NCBI GenBank assembly: GCA_018398765.1
Contig: JAHBMJ010002527.1
Coordinates: 51,171 to 115,170 of the forward strand
Direction of reading: 5' to 3'
DNA from: Chromera velia
Lineage: Eukaryota; Sar; Chromeraceae
Length of the DNA: 64,000 nt
Of the stretch, positions 54,017 through 64,000 are shown in pieces. The position numbers were made by a program, and so were the translations under genes. Position 1 is the stretch's first letter; every line of letters starts with the position of its first letter. The notes under the pieces are model-generated. The model ran no database searches and was not told the DNA's origin. It saw only the letters and a list, made by a program, of their open reading frames with translations.

Positions 54017-55548
54017 ATGGCCGAGACTTACTCCTTCAATGCTGACATCCAGCAGTTGATGTCTTTGATCATCAACACCTTCTATTCCAACAAAGAGATC
54101 TTCCTTCGTGAGTTGATTTCCAACTCTTCCGATGCTCTCGATAAGATCCGTTACGAGGCCCTCACCAACCATGAGGTGGTGAAGGACAACCCCAACTACT
54201 ACATCCGCATTGTCCCTGACAAGACCAACAATACTCTCACCATTGAGGACTCCGGAATCGGTATGACCAAGACCGATCTCGTCAACAACCTCGGTACCAT
54301 CGCCAGGTCCGGTACCAAGGCCTTCATGGAGGCCATCCAGGCCGGTGGTGACGTCAGCATGATCGGACAGTTCGGTGTGGGTTTCTACTCCGCCTACCTC
54401 GTTGCTGACAAGGTGACTGTCGTCTCCAAGCACAACGATGACGAGCAGTACGTCTGGGAGTCCTCTGCCGGTGGCTCCTTCACCGTCACAAAAGACGAAG
54501 GCTCTGAGCCTCTCGGCCGTGGCACCAGAATCATTCTGCACCTCAAGGAGGATCAGGTTGGTCCGGCTGCCTTTTACTTCTGACTGCTTTTTTTGTGGAG
54601 ACGGCTGCAGAGTGTCTTGGAGAGAAACTTCTCTCCCTCCTTCCGTTCGCCTTTCTCCGCCGCGTCTTCTCTTTGTTTTGTGTGGTGTGGAAGGTCTGTT
54701 CTGAAAGCAGCTTCTCTGACCCCTTTTCCCTTTCTCCGTGCTCCCTCGTCTTGGCACTCCCATTCCTCGTCTGACTGTACTTCACTCTTCTTCCCCTTCC
54801 GTATTCTCTTTCCCCCTCTCCTGCAGACTGAGTACCTTGAGGAGAGACGCTGTAAGGATCTGATCAAGAAGCACTCCGAGTTCATCGGCTTCCCCATCGA
54901 GCTCTCTGTCGAGAAGACCACAGAGAAGGAGGTCACCGATGACGAGGAGGAGGAGGAAGAGAAGAAGGACGATGAGGAAAAGAAGGAAGAGGACGATGAC
55001 GAGCCCAAGATTGAGGAGGAGGAGAAGGAAGAGAAGGAAAAGAAGAAGAAGACCAAGAAGGTCAAGGAGGTCACCCACTCCTTTGAGCAGGTGAACAAGA
55101 ACAAGCCCATCTGGATGAGACGGGCTGAGGACGTCACCACCGAGGAGTACGCCTCTTTCTACAAGTCCATCTCCAACGATTGGGAGGACCACCTCGGTGT
55201 GAAGCACTTCTCCGTCGAGGGTCAGTTGGAGTTCAAGGCTCTGCTCTTCGTGCCCCGCAGAGCACCCTTCGATCTCTTTGAGACCCGCAAGAAGCGGAAC
55301 AACATCAAGCTTTACGTGCGCCGTGTGTTCATCATGGACGACTGCGAGGAGTTGGTTCCTGAGTGGCTCAACTTCTGCAGAGGTGTTGTTGACTCCGAGG
55401 ATCTCCCTCTGAACATCTCTCGTGAGTCCCTTCAGCAGAACAAAATCCTCAAGGTCATCAAGAAGAACCTCGTGAAGAAGTGCCTCGAGATGTTCGCCGA
55501 GATCGCGGAGAACAAGGACGACTACAAGAAGTTCTACGAGCAGTTCTC

Positions 55549-55580
<32 letters not shown>

Positions 55581-56709
55581 CCACCAACAGACTGAAGGTG
55601 GCAGAGCTGCTGCGCTACCACACTTCCAAGTCTGGTGAGGACTTGATCTCCCTTCACGAGTACGTCGACCGCATGAAGGAGGGCCAGAAGGACATTTTCT
55701 ACATCACCGGCGAGTCTCGTCAGGCAGTGGAGAACTCCCCCTTCCTCGAGGCTCTCAAGAAGAAGGGCTACGAGGTCCTCTACATGGTTGACCCCATTGA
55801 CGAGTATGCCGTGCAGCAGTTGAAGGAATTTGAGGGCAAGAAGCTCAAGAGCATCACCAAGGAGGGACTCGAGATCGCGGACGAGGAGGAGAAGAAGAAG
55901 TTTGAGGAGATGAAGGCAGAGTACGAGCCTCTGTGCAAGTTGATGAAGGAGGTGCTCCACGACAAGGTCGACAAGGTGATGCTCGGTCAGAGAATCACCG
56001 AGTCCCCCTGCGTCCTCGTGACCTCCGAGTACGGCTGGTCGGCCAACATGGAGAGGATCATGAAGGCTCAGGCCCTCAGGGACAACTCCATGACCTCCTA
56101 CATGATGAGGTCAGGAAGCATGGAAAGAAAACTTAGCTTTCGCATTAGTTGGCCTTTGTGTCGTTTGTGAACCATTCTCAGTGATCTGTTTGCTTTGTCT
56201 TTCATCTGGTTTCTCTGTTGTCTTTCCCTTCCCACCCTCAGTATTTTTTTGTAAATGAAACGTTTCATCCTGATGGGCTCCTATCCTCTTGTTTCCTCCG
56301 CCTCTCTTTGGTCTCTTCTGTGTCTGCGTTAAACCAGCAGGGTGAAATCTGGTTTCTGTTTTATCCATTATCCTCACCCCTCCCTTTCTTCCTCTGTTGA
56401 TGCAGCAAGAAGACCATGGAGGTGAACGCAGACCACCCGATCATGAAGGAGCTGAAGCAGAAGGCCTCTGCCGACAAGTCCGACAAGACGGTCAAGGACC
56501 TCATCTGGCTCCTCTTCGACACCGCCCTCCTGACCTCCGGGTTCTCCCTCGAGGAGCCGACCCAGTTCGCCTCCCGCATCCACAGGATGATCAAGCTCGG
56601 CCTGAGCATCGATGAGGACGAGGAGGAGGAGGCAGGCGCAGACCTCCCCCCTCTCGAGGAGACTGAGGGCGCCGCAGAGGACGCCTCCAAGATGGAGGAG
56701 GTCGACTAA
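54017..56709 (+). CDS. HSP90: Cytosolic HSP90 chaperone
   Basis: ATP-dependent chaperone for kinases, receptors and other clients. Exons are 54017-54556, 54827-56109 and 56406-56709, all GT-AG and in phase: 708 aa, the usual cytosolic length. The N-domain ATP site has [14 protein letters not shown] at about 33-46, DSGIGMT and [16 protein letters not shown] highly acidic/lysine-rich linker (about 220-265) is followed by the middle domain ([24 protein letters not shown]) and the C-terminal dimerisation domain ([10 protein letters not shown]). The protein ends KMEEVD, the TPR-cochaperone docking motif that marks the cytosolic form; there is no signal peptide or KDEL. Start choice is supported by [15 protein letters not shown], the standard N-terminus. 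A canonical heat-shock element lies upstream. The coding sequence is strongly biased to C/G-ending codons, unlike neighbours, as expected of a highly expressed gene. Confidence 0.98.
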
Positions 56710-56918
56710 GCGTCTCTCTTTCAATTTTCGGACGGTTTTCCCTTTTTTCTCTCTTCTTTGTTTCGGTAGCACTCTGCCGTGCATCTGAGGGGGAGGGATG
56801 TAGGAGACAGGAAAAGCGATTTCTACAACGTCTGTGGATGACAATTAAGACAGTCAACTGAGTTAATAGCAATATGAAAGACTTTGTGGAGACAAGCTGT
56901 GGTAGCAGATGGTATAGT

Positions 56919-57022
56919 TAGGCGACGCACAGTGGTAAAAAAAAAAATATAGACCTTTCCAAATTTTTTTTTTTCTTTTTTTCTATGAAGGATTTCCTAG
57001 AGCACTTGTAGGAGCACCTAGT
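56919..57022. mobile_element. Partial copy of the TAGGCGACGCACAGT element
   Basis: Starts TAGGCGACGCACAGTGGT with an A-run and continues through TAGACCTTTCCA, a T-run and TATGAAGGATTTCCTAGAGC. It matches the right end of the 24415-25170 element in reverse orientation. The other end is absent nearby, so this copy is truncated. Confidence 0.75.
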
Positions 57023-57396
57023 GTAATCAGCGACTTGTAGAGAGGAGGTGGGTGTGCATTGGTCGGCCTGACTTGGCTGATCCCGTGCTGCTGCGTTGCC
57101 TATTGGTGCGGCGCGGCTTGAGACATTACGCGGACGGAGAAAATATATGCGTCACTCCATGTTGTGAAGTTGCTTAGTGAAATACTCAGGGTGATTCGAT
57201 GGAACAACTCTCGATCGATGAGAGCAGAAGCCGGACAAACATCTTACATTATTATTCCTGTATAGAGAACCGTGTAAGTGACTAGACTGATGTCCTTGAC
57301 TGGACTATTCTAGTTCTCTTCATGGTAGCAGTTGGTTCTTTCCTCTTTCTCCTCAGGGTCTGTTAGTCTGTATCAGAGTGTAGCTTTCCCTCTCTG

Positions 57397-59884
57397 ATGG
57401 ACAGAGACCAACCTCGAGGGGCTGATGGCTGTTTTATCTCCAAAGGCCCTTCTGATCAAAGCCCCAGCCCCTCTAACTTGGACTTGTTGACCGCCAATGT
57501 CAACAAATTGGCGCAGTTTTTTCTTTCTCAGTCCACTTCTGTTCCGTCTCCAACCCCCACCCCCACCACTGACATAGGGAAATTCGCCCCATGGAAGTAC
57601 GAGCTCCCCTTCAAGGACACTCACGGGGGTAGAGTCGCGATTGTCAAGGCGTTTGAAGACCACTGCAAATTGCAGCCTGCGAGTGCGCCGTCAGACATTT
57701 GTGTAGCAGCATTCTGCCAGGGTTTGCAAAAATACCCTGAGCTCTACGATTTTGTCTCAGATCTCTCCCCCCCCGAGTCTGATGATATCAAACACTGCAA
57801 GAATATCATCTTGCAGTCGTCGGGGGAAACCGAACACAAGCGGATATTTACAAACTTCTGCTCCCTTTTTACTCTGTCCATTTCCAACTCCCCCAACGTT
57901 GAAAAGTATATCGAGACGGTAAAGGCAGCCTGCCGAGAAATTTCCTGTCTCTCGTTGCAGGAAGAGATTATCCCTATGTGGTCCGGGGCAGGGAACAAAA
58001 CTGATCTCAGCACTTGGAGGGTGGAGAAGAAGCTCGTTCCCCTCCTAAGGCTTGACCCCCTCATCCGCCGTCAGGGGCAGCTCGCTTCCCTGGTCCTCAT
58101 CAACGGCATTTCCGACAGCACCGTGCGTGCGAATGTCGAGAGCAGCATCGCCCCCCATATGCCTTTCGACGGAGATGATGGTGCGGTAGCCAAATTCCGC
58201 CACTTTGTCCAGCCCTCTTATTTTTCCCGTCTCCCTGCTAATCCGTCCGTTCCCGCACAAACGCACGGCGTGCAGCTAATGGGTCGCTCTTCTACTGGCC
58301 ACCCTCGACCCCGTGCGAATGGACCATCTCGAAAGCACCCTCACTGTGAACACAAGACTCACTGTCCCGAAGAGTGCCTGAAACAGCACTACTGCAGCGA
58401 TTGTGATCACTGGGGACACAAGACTGGTGACTGCGGCCTCGCCCGTGACCACTTTGCCCTTTTGAGGGCCTACGGCTACAGCGGAGGTGGGGGCGGGTCC
58501 GGTGGGAATGGGGGCAGGCAGGGAAAGAGGGGGAGACAGTTTACAGGATCAGGGAAGGGGCGTGCCCGTCAGGAGGGAGGGGCCCTAACTGGTGAGACGA
58601 ATGAGTCAGAGACATCGGATATAGATTCGGAGGCCTCCCCTACAGCTGCCGCTGTAGGGCATTTATCACAGTCAGCTTTTTCTCTTCCTGTCTCTTCTGG
58701 TTTCTCTTTTGACAGTTTTGCGTGTTTGCTTAATCTGGGTGCAAGTGGTACTACGTGCACTTATGGTTGGCTGAACAAGCATGCTGAAGTCTTAGAGTCA
58801 GGGTTGCAATGGACTGAGACTGATTTACCGACACCTCTTTCCATTGTTACTGCTTGTCGAACGAAAGTGAGGATGCGGCGCCGTGTCACCATTCCTTACA
58901 AACTAAATAGGCAGCCTGCTGTGTTGAAACCATCCATCGTAGAAACAGAAGCAGTCACCCTCCCACTCATCGGCAATCAGCGTCTCATCAAACTAGGCGC
59001 ACGATTTGACTATCGAACTGGATCCTTGGAACTCCCCTCCACCGTTATCAATTTTCTCCGTGCAGCAAATGATCTATTTTTTCTACCTCTGGAGATAGGC
59101 GGGACTTCCCCGTCTGAGTCCCCCTTCTGTGTCTCCAGCGGCCGTTGCGGTGGACCCTGCATCGCCTGTGTCCCCTCCGTTGTCTCCTTCTCCAGTTGTC
59201 CTCACAAATGGGCACCTCCCTGCTCGTTTGAAGGCAGCCAAACAGAAGAAGCAGCACTAAAGAAATCGCACCCAGTCTCATGTTATGAAAACCCATTCGG
59301 AAGAATTTGCTGTCTCTCCCCCCGTTTCATCATCTTATGACAGTTCTCCAGCCTCCGATCAGCCTCCTTCTCAGCAGCCAAAATCTTCTTTCTCACAGGA
59401 CCCCCCCCCTATCTCCATCAAAGCCACTGTTGATGAACTCATCTGCACACATCACGAATGGTTAGGACACGCAGGCATCGAGGCCACTTGGCATTCCCTC
59501 CGTACGTCCCTTTCTGACCTTCTTCCCGGTCGCAGCAGCATTTCCCGCCGTGCCATTCAATACGCCCTGCTCTCATGCATCCGAGGGGGTACGTGTGCGC
59601 ATGTGAAGCTAAGGCATGGGGGAGACGGCACCTGGGGGTCTTTGAAGGTCGATCACCCCGGGCAGCGAGTATGTTATGACCTTGTGATGGGGTTGAAGAG
59701 GGGGTATTCATTGCACATCCAAGACCAGCATGATGACTGGCTCGCTCAAGAGGTAGTTGAAACAAAAGATTCTGTCACAATCCGTGCCGCCTATGATTGT
59801 TGGTCCCGCAGTCTGCACTACGGGCGCGACATTTACCATGCCGGGGCCCATGGGCCATGCCTGAGGCATGGACGCCATGCCTGA
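57397..59884 (+). mobile_element. Copia-like LTR retroelement fossil (gag, protease, integrase start)
   Basis: A retroelement of the Ty1/copia kind, judged by part order. A long first frame encodes a gag-like region, a Cys/His zinc-knuckle-like segment near its middle and an aspartic-protease-like region. A second, shorter frame carries an integrase zinc-binding-like segment (HHEWLGHAGI) and the start of a core domain. Reverse transcriptase and RNase H were not seen and no LTRs were identified, so the copy is truncated. It looks broken, with perhaps one or two visible breaks besides the truncation. The fairly intact first frame suggests moderate rather than great age. Confidence 0.75.
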
Positions 59885-60176
59885 GATTTTTCTAGCATGG
59901 CGGATACCTGCCCTCCTGTTTCTGGCATGGAAGCAAACCACATCCAAGTGAACAATATAACTACACAACCTTCTTAGTTGACCTCAGTATTGCTCATACC
60001 TATACTTTTTTGAAGAAGAAACGGTGTCTGGGGAGGCCAGATCGAGATCTCGGGAATTCGTTTATTTTTTCAACTGTCGCTTGGGAGACGGTGCAAAAAG
60101 TCGGCCTCCTTGTCATTTCTTGCGGACGTTCTAGCCCATCTTCTCCACTCTAGAGCCTTTGCAGGGTCTATCTTTC

Positions 60177-60614
60177 TCAGATGGAAGGGTGTTGCAGCGC
60201 CGGCCTGGGCCGTATAGGTGGACTGGCGGGGTCAGAGGCCCTTGTCTTCCAAGATTCTTTGTCCGACTTTCTACAGGGGAACAGGTTGTGCTGTCCTCCA
60301 GATGCCTTTAGAGCGGTTCCGTTTGCTTTGCTTTCACTCATAAGCTTGTTTGATCTAGGCTGCATGCAGTTGCTTTGAGGGAATGACTCTTGGGAGATGG
60401 GAGGGGGCAAGGTTCGTGTTTCTAGCTTCGTTATGGAAATTTCTTTTTTCTGTGTGCGAGGATGTGTAGGTGCCTTGAAGACCGTTTTTTCCGCTTTGCT
60501 TCCACTAACCAGTGCTTGCGATCCCTGCTGCATGTAGTCGTCTTGCTCAAATTCCTCTTGGGAGTCCAGGAGGGGGCAGAGGCCTCCAGGAGTTTGTCTC
60601 GGTCCACCGACCAA
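60177..60614 (-). CDS. Uncharacterised open frame with two related peptide repeats
   Basis: A 145-residue minus-strand frame contains two diverged copies of a motif: QEEFEQDDYMQQGSQALVSG with SKAEKTVFKAP, and QESFPQSNCMQPRSNKLMSE with SKANGTALKAS. The spacing is about 57 residues. Conservation of the reading frame through both copies hints at coding, but no homologous family was recognised. It lies downstream of the retroelement and could belong to a repeat. It may equally be chance. Confidence 0.25.
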   Translation of the reverse strand: MVGGPRQTPGGLCPLLDSQEEFEQDDYMQQGSQALVSGSKAEKTVFKAPTHPRTQKKEISITKLETRTLPPPISQESFPQSNCMQPRSNKLMSESKANGTALKASGGQHNLFPCRKSDKESWKTRASDPASPPIRPRPALQHPSI

Positions 60615-60639
60615 GGACTCTGGTAGATTTTGTTTTACT

Positions 60640-61160
60640 CTGGGGGACTTTCTCTCCTTCCGTTTTCTTCTACTTTTTTGTTCCTTCCTCCTCCCACCTC
60701 TCTCCTTCTATCCTTTTCGCGTTCCTCCCGTCCATCTGCTTCCCTCCTTCCCGTCTTCTTACCTTCCTCCCTCTTTCTCTCCTTCCTCCCCTCCCTTCCT
60801 TTCCCTCCCTTCCCACCTTCCCTCTCCTTGTTCTCTCTCTCACCCCTTTCCCTCCTCCCTCATTTTCTTACTCCTGCCTTGCTCTCTCCCTCTCTCTCTT
60901 TTCCGCTTCCCCCCTTCTTTCGTTCTCTCTCTCGCTCTCGCTCCCTTCCCTCCTCCCTTATTTTCTTACTCCTGCCTTGCTTGCTCGCTCCCTCCCTCCC
61001 TCCTTCCTTTTCTCTGTCCTCTCTCTCTCTCCCTCCCTTCCCCCTCCCCTTTCCCCCTTCCCCCTTTCCCCCTTCCCCCTTTCCTCCTCCATCTCTTCCT
61101 CTCTCTCTTTCTCTCTTTCTTTCTCTCATTCTCTTTCTTCCTCTCAATCTCTCTCCCTTG
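60640..61160. repeat. Polypyrimidine (CT-rich) tract, about 0.5 kb
   Basis: Almost entirely C and T on the plus strand, made of CCTT, CTCT and CCCT units with internal near-repeats (ATTTTCTTACTCCTGCCTTG at about 60863 and 60960). Open frames here are artefacts. Confidence 0.95.
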
Positions 61161-61169
61161 GGGGTCGGT

Positions 61170-61835
61170 CAGTGTGGTTACTTCGTCCACGGTCAGTGTC
61201 AGAGAGTTGGAAGAGCACGGAGGAAAGAAGCCTCTCTGAGATCACTAGAGATCACAGAAGATCATCGTGGAGCGCCGTAGCGAAACAAAGAATATAGAAG
61301 AATGTCGTTTCTGGGTCAACTGTTACATTGCCTGATTTGCTTTAACTTACTTATGATTGAATGAGACATTCTGAACTTCAAAGGTTCAAGCAACTTGAAG
61401 ATATAAAGTTAATTATTCTAGTGATTATATTATGGCTCATGGTGAATGGTTTACTATTCGGGGCGGCGCACTAAAACATTTTTGCCACTAAAAGAATCTC
61501 ACTATTTCATTCTATTCCATGCCTATTAAATAATTCTACTATTTTTTGTTTCTTAATTCTTCAAATCATTTAAAAACGGCCGGTTAACTCAAAATACCTA
61601 GTTTTAATTATCTTTTTGATTGTTTTAAACATGAAAAAAAATGATAAACTTTTTTGTGTACGTGTGTTTCATTAATTGATATTCTCACTAGTAGAATAGC
61701 TAGTGACAATAGCTAGGACAATAGCGGCCGAATATTTTCATGCAGTACTCTGACTAGAGACTACTAGTGACTACTAAGGTTTAGTTTATATAAGTCTATA
61801 AATGAAGATTCATTGAAGAAAAACTAGCAACGAAT
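61170..61835. other. AT-rich stretch, nothing recognised
   Basis: AT-rich from about 61330. No gene, RNA or clear repeat seen. Confidence 0.6.
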
Positions 61836-61839
61836 CTAG

Positions 61840-62945
61840 CAACGAATATAAGGAAGGAAGGAAGAATAGAAGGAAGGAAGGAAGGAAGAAAAGAAAACAA
61901 GAAAGAAAGAAAGAAAAATAAATAAAAAAAGAAAGGGGGGAAACAAGGAAGGAAGGAATAGGAAGGATGAGGAGGAGGGAAGGAAGGAAGGAAGGAAGGA
62001 AGGAAGGAAAGAAGGGAAAGAGGCAAAGAAAGAAGGAAGGGAGGAAAGAAGGAAGGAAGAATAGAAAGAAGGAAGAAAGGAAGGAAGGAAGGAAGGAAGG
62101 AAGAAGGGGACGGAAGGAAGGAAGAAGGGGACGGAAGGAAGGAAGAAGGGGAAGGAAGGAAGGAAGGAAGGAAGGAAGAAGGGGAAGGAGGGAAGGAAGG
62201 AAAGGAAAGGAAGGGAAAGAAGGGAAAGAAGAGAAGGAAGGGAAGGAAGGGAAGGAAAGGAAGGAAGGGACGGAAGGGAAGGAGGGAAGGAGGGAAGTAG
62301 GGAAGGAAGAGAAGGAAGGGAAGGAAGGAAGGAAGGAAAGAAGGAAGGAGGGAAGAAGGGAAGGAGGGAAGGAAGGGAGGAAGGAAGAAAAAGAAGGGTA
62401 GCAGGGAAGGAGGGAAGAAGGGAAGGAAGGAAGGAAAAGAAGGGAAGGAAGGGAGGAAGGAAGGAAAAGAAGGGAAGGAGGCAAAGAAAGAAGGAAGGGA
62501 GGAAAGAAGGAAGGAAGAATAGAAGGAAGGAAGGAAAGAAGGAAGGAAGGAAGAAGGGGGCGGAAGGAAGGAAGAAGGGGAAGGAAGGAAGGAAGAAGGG
62601 GAAGGAAGGAAGGAAGGAAGGAAGGAAGGAAGGAAGGAAGAAGGGGAAGGAGGGAAGGAAGGAAAGGAAAGGAAGGGAAGAAAGGGAAGAAAGGGAAGGA
62701 AGGGAAGGAAGGGAAGGAAGGGAAGGAAGGGAAGGAAGGGAAGGAAGGGAAGGAGGGAAGGAGGGAAGTAGGGAAGGAAGGGAAGGAAGGAAGGAAGGAA
62801 GGAGGGAAGAAGGGAAGGAGGGAAGAAAGGGAGGAAAGAAGAAAAAGAAGGGTAGCAGGGAAGGAGGGAAGAAGGGAAGGAAGGAAGGAAAAGAAGGGAA
62901 GGAAGGGAGGAAGGAAGGAAAAGAAGGGAAGGAGGGAAGGAACTT
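61840..62945. repeat. (GGAA)n array with a roughly 458-bp higher-order duplication
   Basis: Tetranucleotide array of GGAA/GAAA/GGGA units. Irregular landmarks recur once: AGGCAAAGAAAGAAGG at 62021 and about 62479, and GGTAGCAGGG at about 62397 and 62851. This gives two long units of about 455-458 bp. Confidence 0.9.
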
Positions 62946-64000
62946 CAAAGAAGGAGGGACGGAAGGAAGAAAATGAGAGAATAAAGTAAATAGGAAGGAA
63001 AGAAGGGGTGGAGGAGCCAGTGAAGGAGGCAGTGAAGGAGAGAAGGAAGAAAAGTGCAATGCATATGTGTACGTGGATTCACATTCAGAATATTGGTACA
63101 CGTCTGTACTTCACAGTTCCAAGTCTCGGTTGAGAGATGTCCCCAGGTCCAATCGACTCTCTTTTCCTCCTCATGCCGAAATCTCACCTCTCCGCTTTCT
63201 TTATTCGATCACTTATAAGAAGGGGACAGAAACAGAATGAAGCTAGGAATGGAGGCAGAAGCCTGCAAGAAGGTGAGATCCCCAAATCTAAGCAGGGATC
63301 CAAGCAGGGATCTGAGCAACAGAAAAACAAGTGGCTTCACCAAATGGGTGGAGCCTCCGGGGACACGCTGACCGACTGTACGCTACAGGCCATACTCAAA
63401 GAGCTCTCACAAAAGAACGGAAGCTACCGACAGCAAACGAAGTAAAGAGAAGACTCTTCAGGCACTCGAACAAAGGGAGACGGCGCGGGGAGTGAGAATA
63501 ACAAACGAAGCAACACGAACGATCTATACCCACCTGAGCCTCTACAAGGAGTTCCAGCCAGTTATGTGCCCTTTAAAATGTCCTACCAAGGTGTTTGCGC
63601 GTCTCTATCAGACGCCGGGCTTCTGAAGTTCATCATATACATTGGCAACAGGAGACGACCTAAGAGAGAAAATAAGAAGAAAGCTCGCAAATATCGTTTT
63701 GGGGCGTCTAAAATCATAATTTCTGCATACAGACAGCGACTATGGCTCTAGATGGACCCAATAAGGAAAGTGGGCACTTCTATAGGAATTCCGGAAAGCA
63801 ATTGGTGAACCGAGTGACTTCACACTGACAAAAAAGTAAGGCTGCGTGGCACAAAGTTTCATTGCGCCGACCGCTATCAAATAAGGTAAAAGCGGGCTTC
63901 CTGGTTCACAAGAAGTAGTCAGCCGTTTCCCTTCTTTTTTTCTTGGCATGATGCCTTTGAGACCTCCTAAATACGATGAGGGCACCAGTTTTTCCATTCA
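62946..64000. other. Right end of window, no gene recognised
   Basis: Short open frames exist (for example 63137-63445), but none shows a recognisable domain. A tandem AAGCAGGGATC unit lies near 63290-63312. The sequence may contain remnants of a repeat. Confidence 0.5.

Noticed and set aside
53600-54763. 387-residue minus-strand frame opposite HSP90
   Set aside because: Antisense shadow of the HSP90 first exon and upstream region; codon use belongs to the plus strand.
54782-55960. 392-residue Leu-rich minus-strand frame
   Set aside because: Antisense shadow of HSP90 exon 2 caused by its biased codon use.
61836-63101. 421-residue Phe/Pro/Ser/Leu open frame
   Set aside because: Translation of the GGAA array.

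Overview
The window looks like nuclear DNA of a photosynthetic alveolate, most likely a chromerid such as Chromera velia. This is inference from gene content and style. The genes are intron-rich, with GT-AG introns whose donors are often GTGAGT or GTCAGT. One protein carries a bipartite plastid leader with an AFAP motif, as in organisms with a complex red plastid. Very long simple-sequence arrays and AT-rich repeat islands separate the genes. Nothing suggests a prokaryote: there are no operons or ribosome-binding sites.

Layout. 1-5.3 kb: a CA repeat, a 463-bp foldback, a decayed LINE reverse transcriptase, a 0.9-kb TGAG array and an assembly gap. 5.3-9.3 kb (+): a seven-exon folate/biopterin (BT1) transporter. 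9.3-15.5 kb: no gene seen. 15.5-23.9 kb (+): a twelve-exon plastid-targeted M16 metalloprotease of the stromal processing peptidase type, interrupted by two single-N scaffold joins that each duplicate about 0.4 kb. 24.4-25.2 kb: a DNA element with terminal inverted repeats. 26.3-26.8 kb (-): two ankyrin-repeat exons. 29.5-32.2 kb (-): an MGCS-start, leucine-rich-repeat protein of unknown function. 32.9 kb: a decayed tRNA-Thr-like sequence. 34.7-44.7 kb (-): a sixteen-exon ABCC/MRP transporter. 45.5-47.7 kb (+): a DHYC-type palmitoyltransferase. 48.9-53.4 kb (-): a TPR-glycosyltransferase fusion. 54.0-56.7 kb (+): cytosolic HSP90. 57.4-59.9 kb: a broken copia-like retroelement. 60-64 kb: repeats and no clear gene.

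Gene pairs. ABCC/palmitoyltransferase and TPR-glycosyltransferase/HSP90 are divergent pairs with short shared promoter regions. Both regions contain GCATGC runs, and the second also contains a perfect three-unit heat-shock element. The genes do not form one pathway: they cover folate or small-molecule import, plastid protein maturation, drug or conjugate export, protein lipidation, glycosylation and chaperoning.

Most unusual signals. The ABCC gene has a five-unit 59-bp tandem array that repeats the 3' splice site and Walker A exon start of its second nucleotide-binding domain. A second acceptor in the same gene shows the same kind of duplication. Other points of interest are the TPR-glycosyltransferase fusion, the palmitoyltransferase lacking three usual zinc cysteines, and the two scaffold-join duplications. 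Exon models were built by eye: each junction was checked for GT/AG and phase, but none was checked against transcripts.
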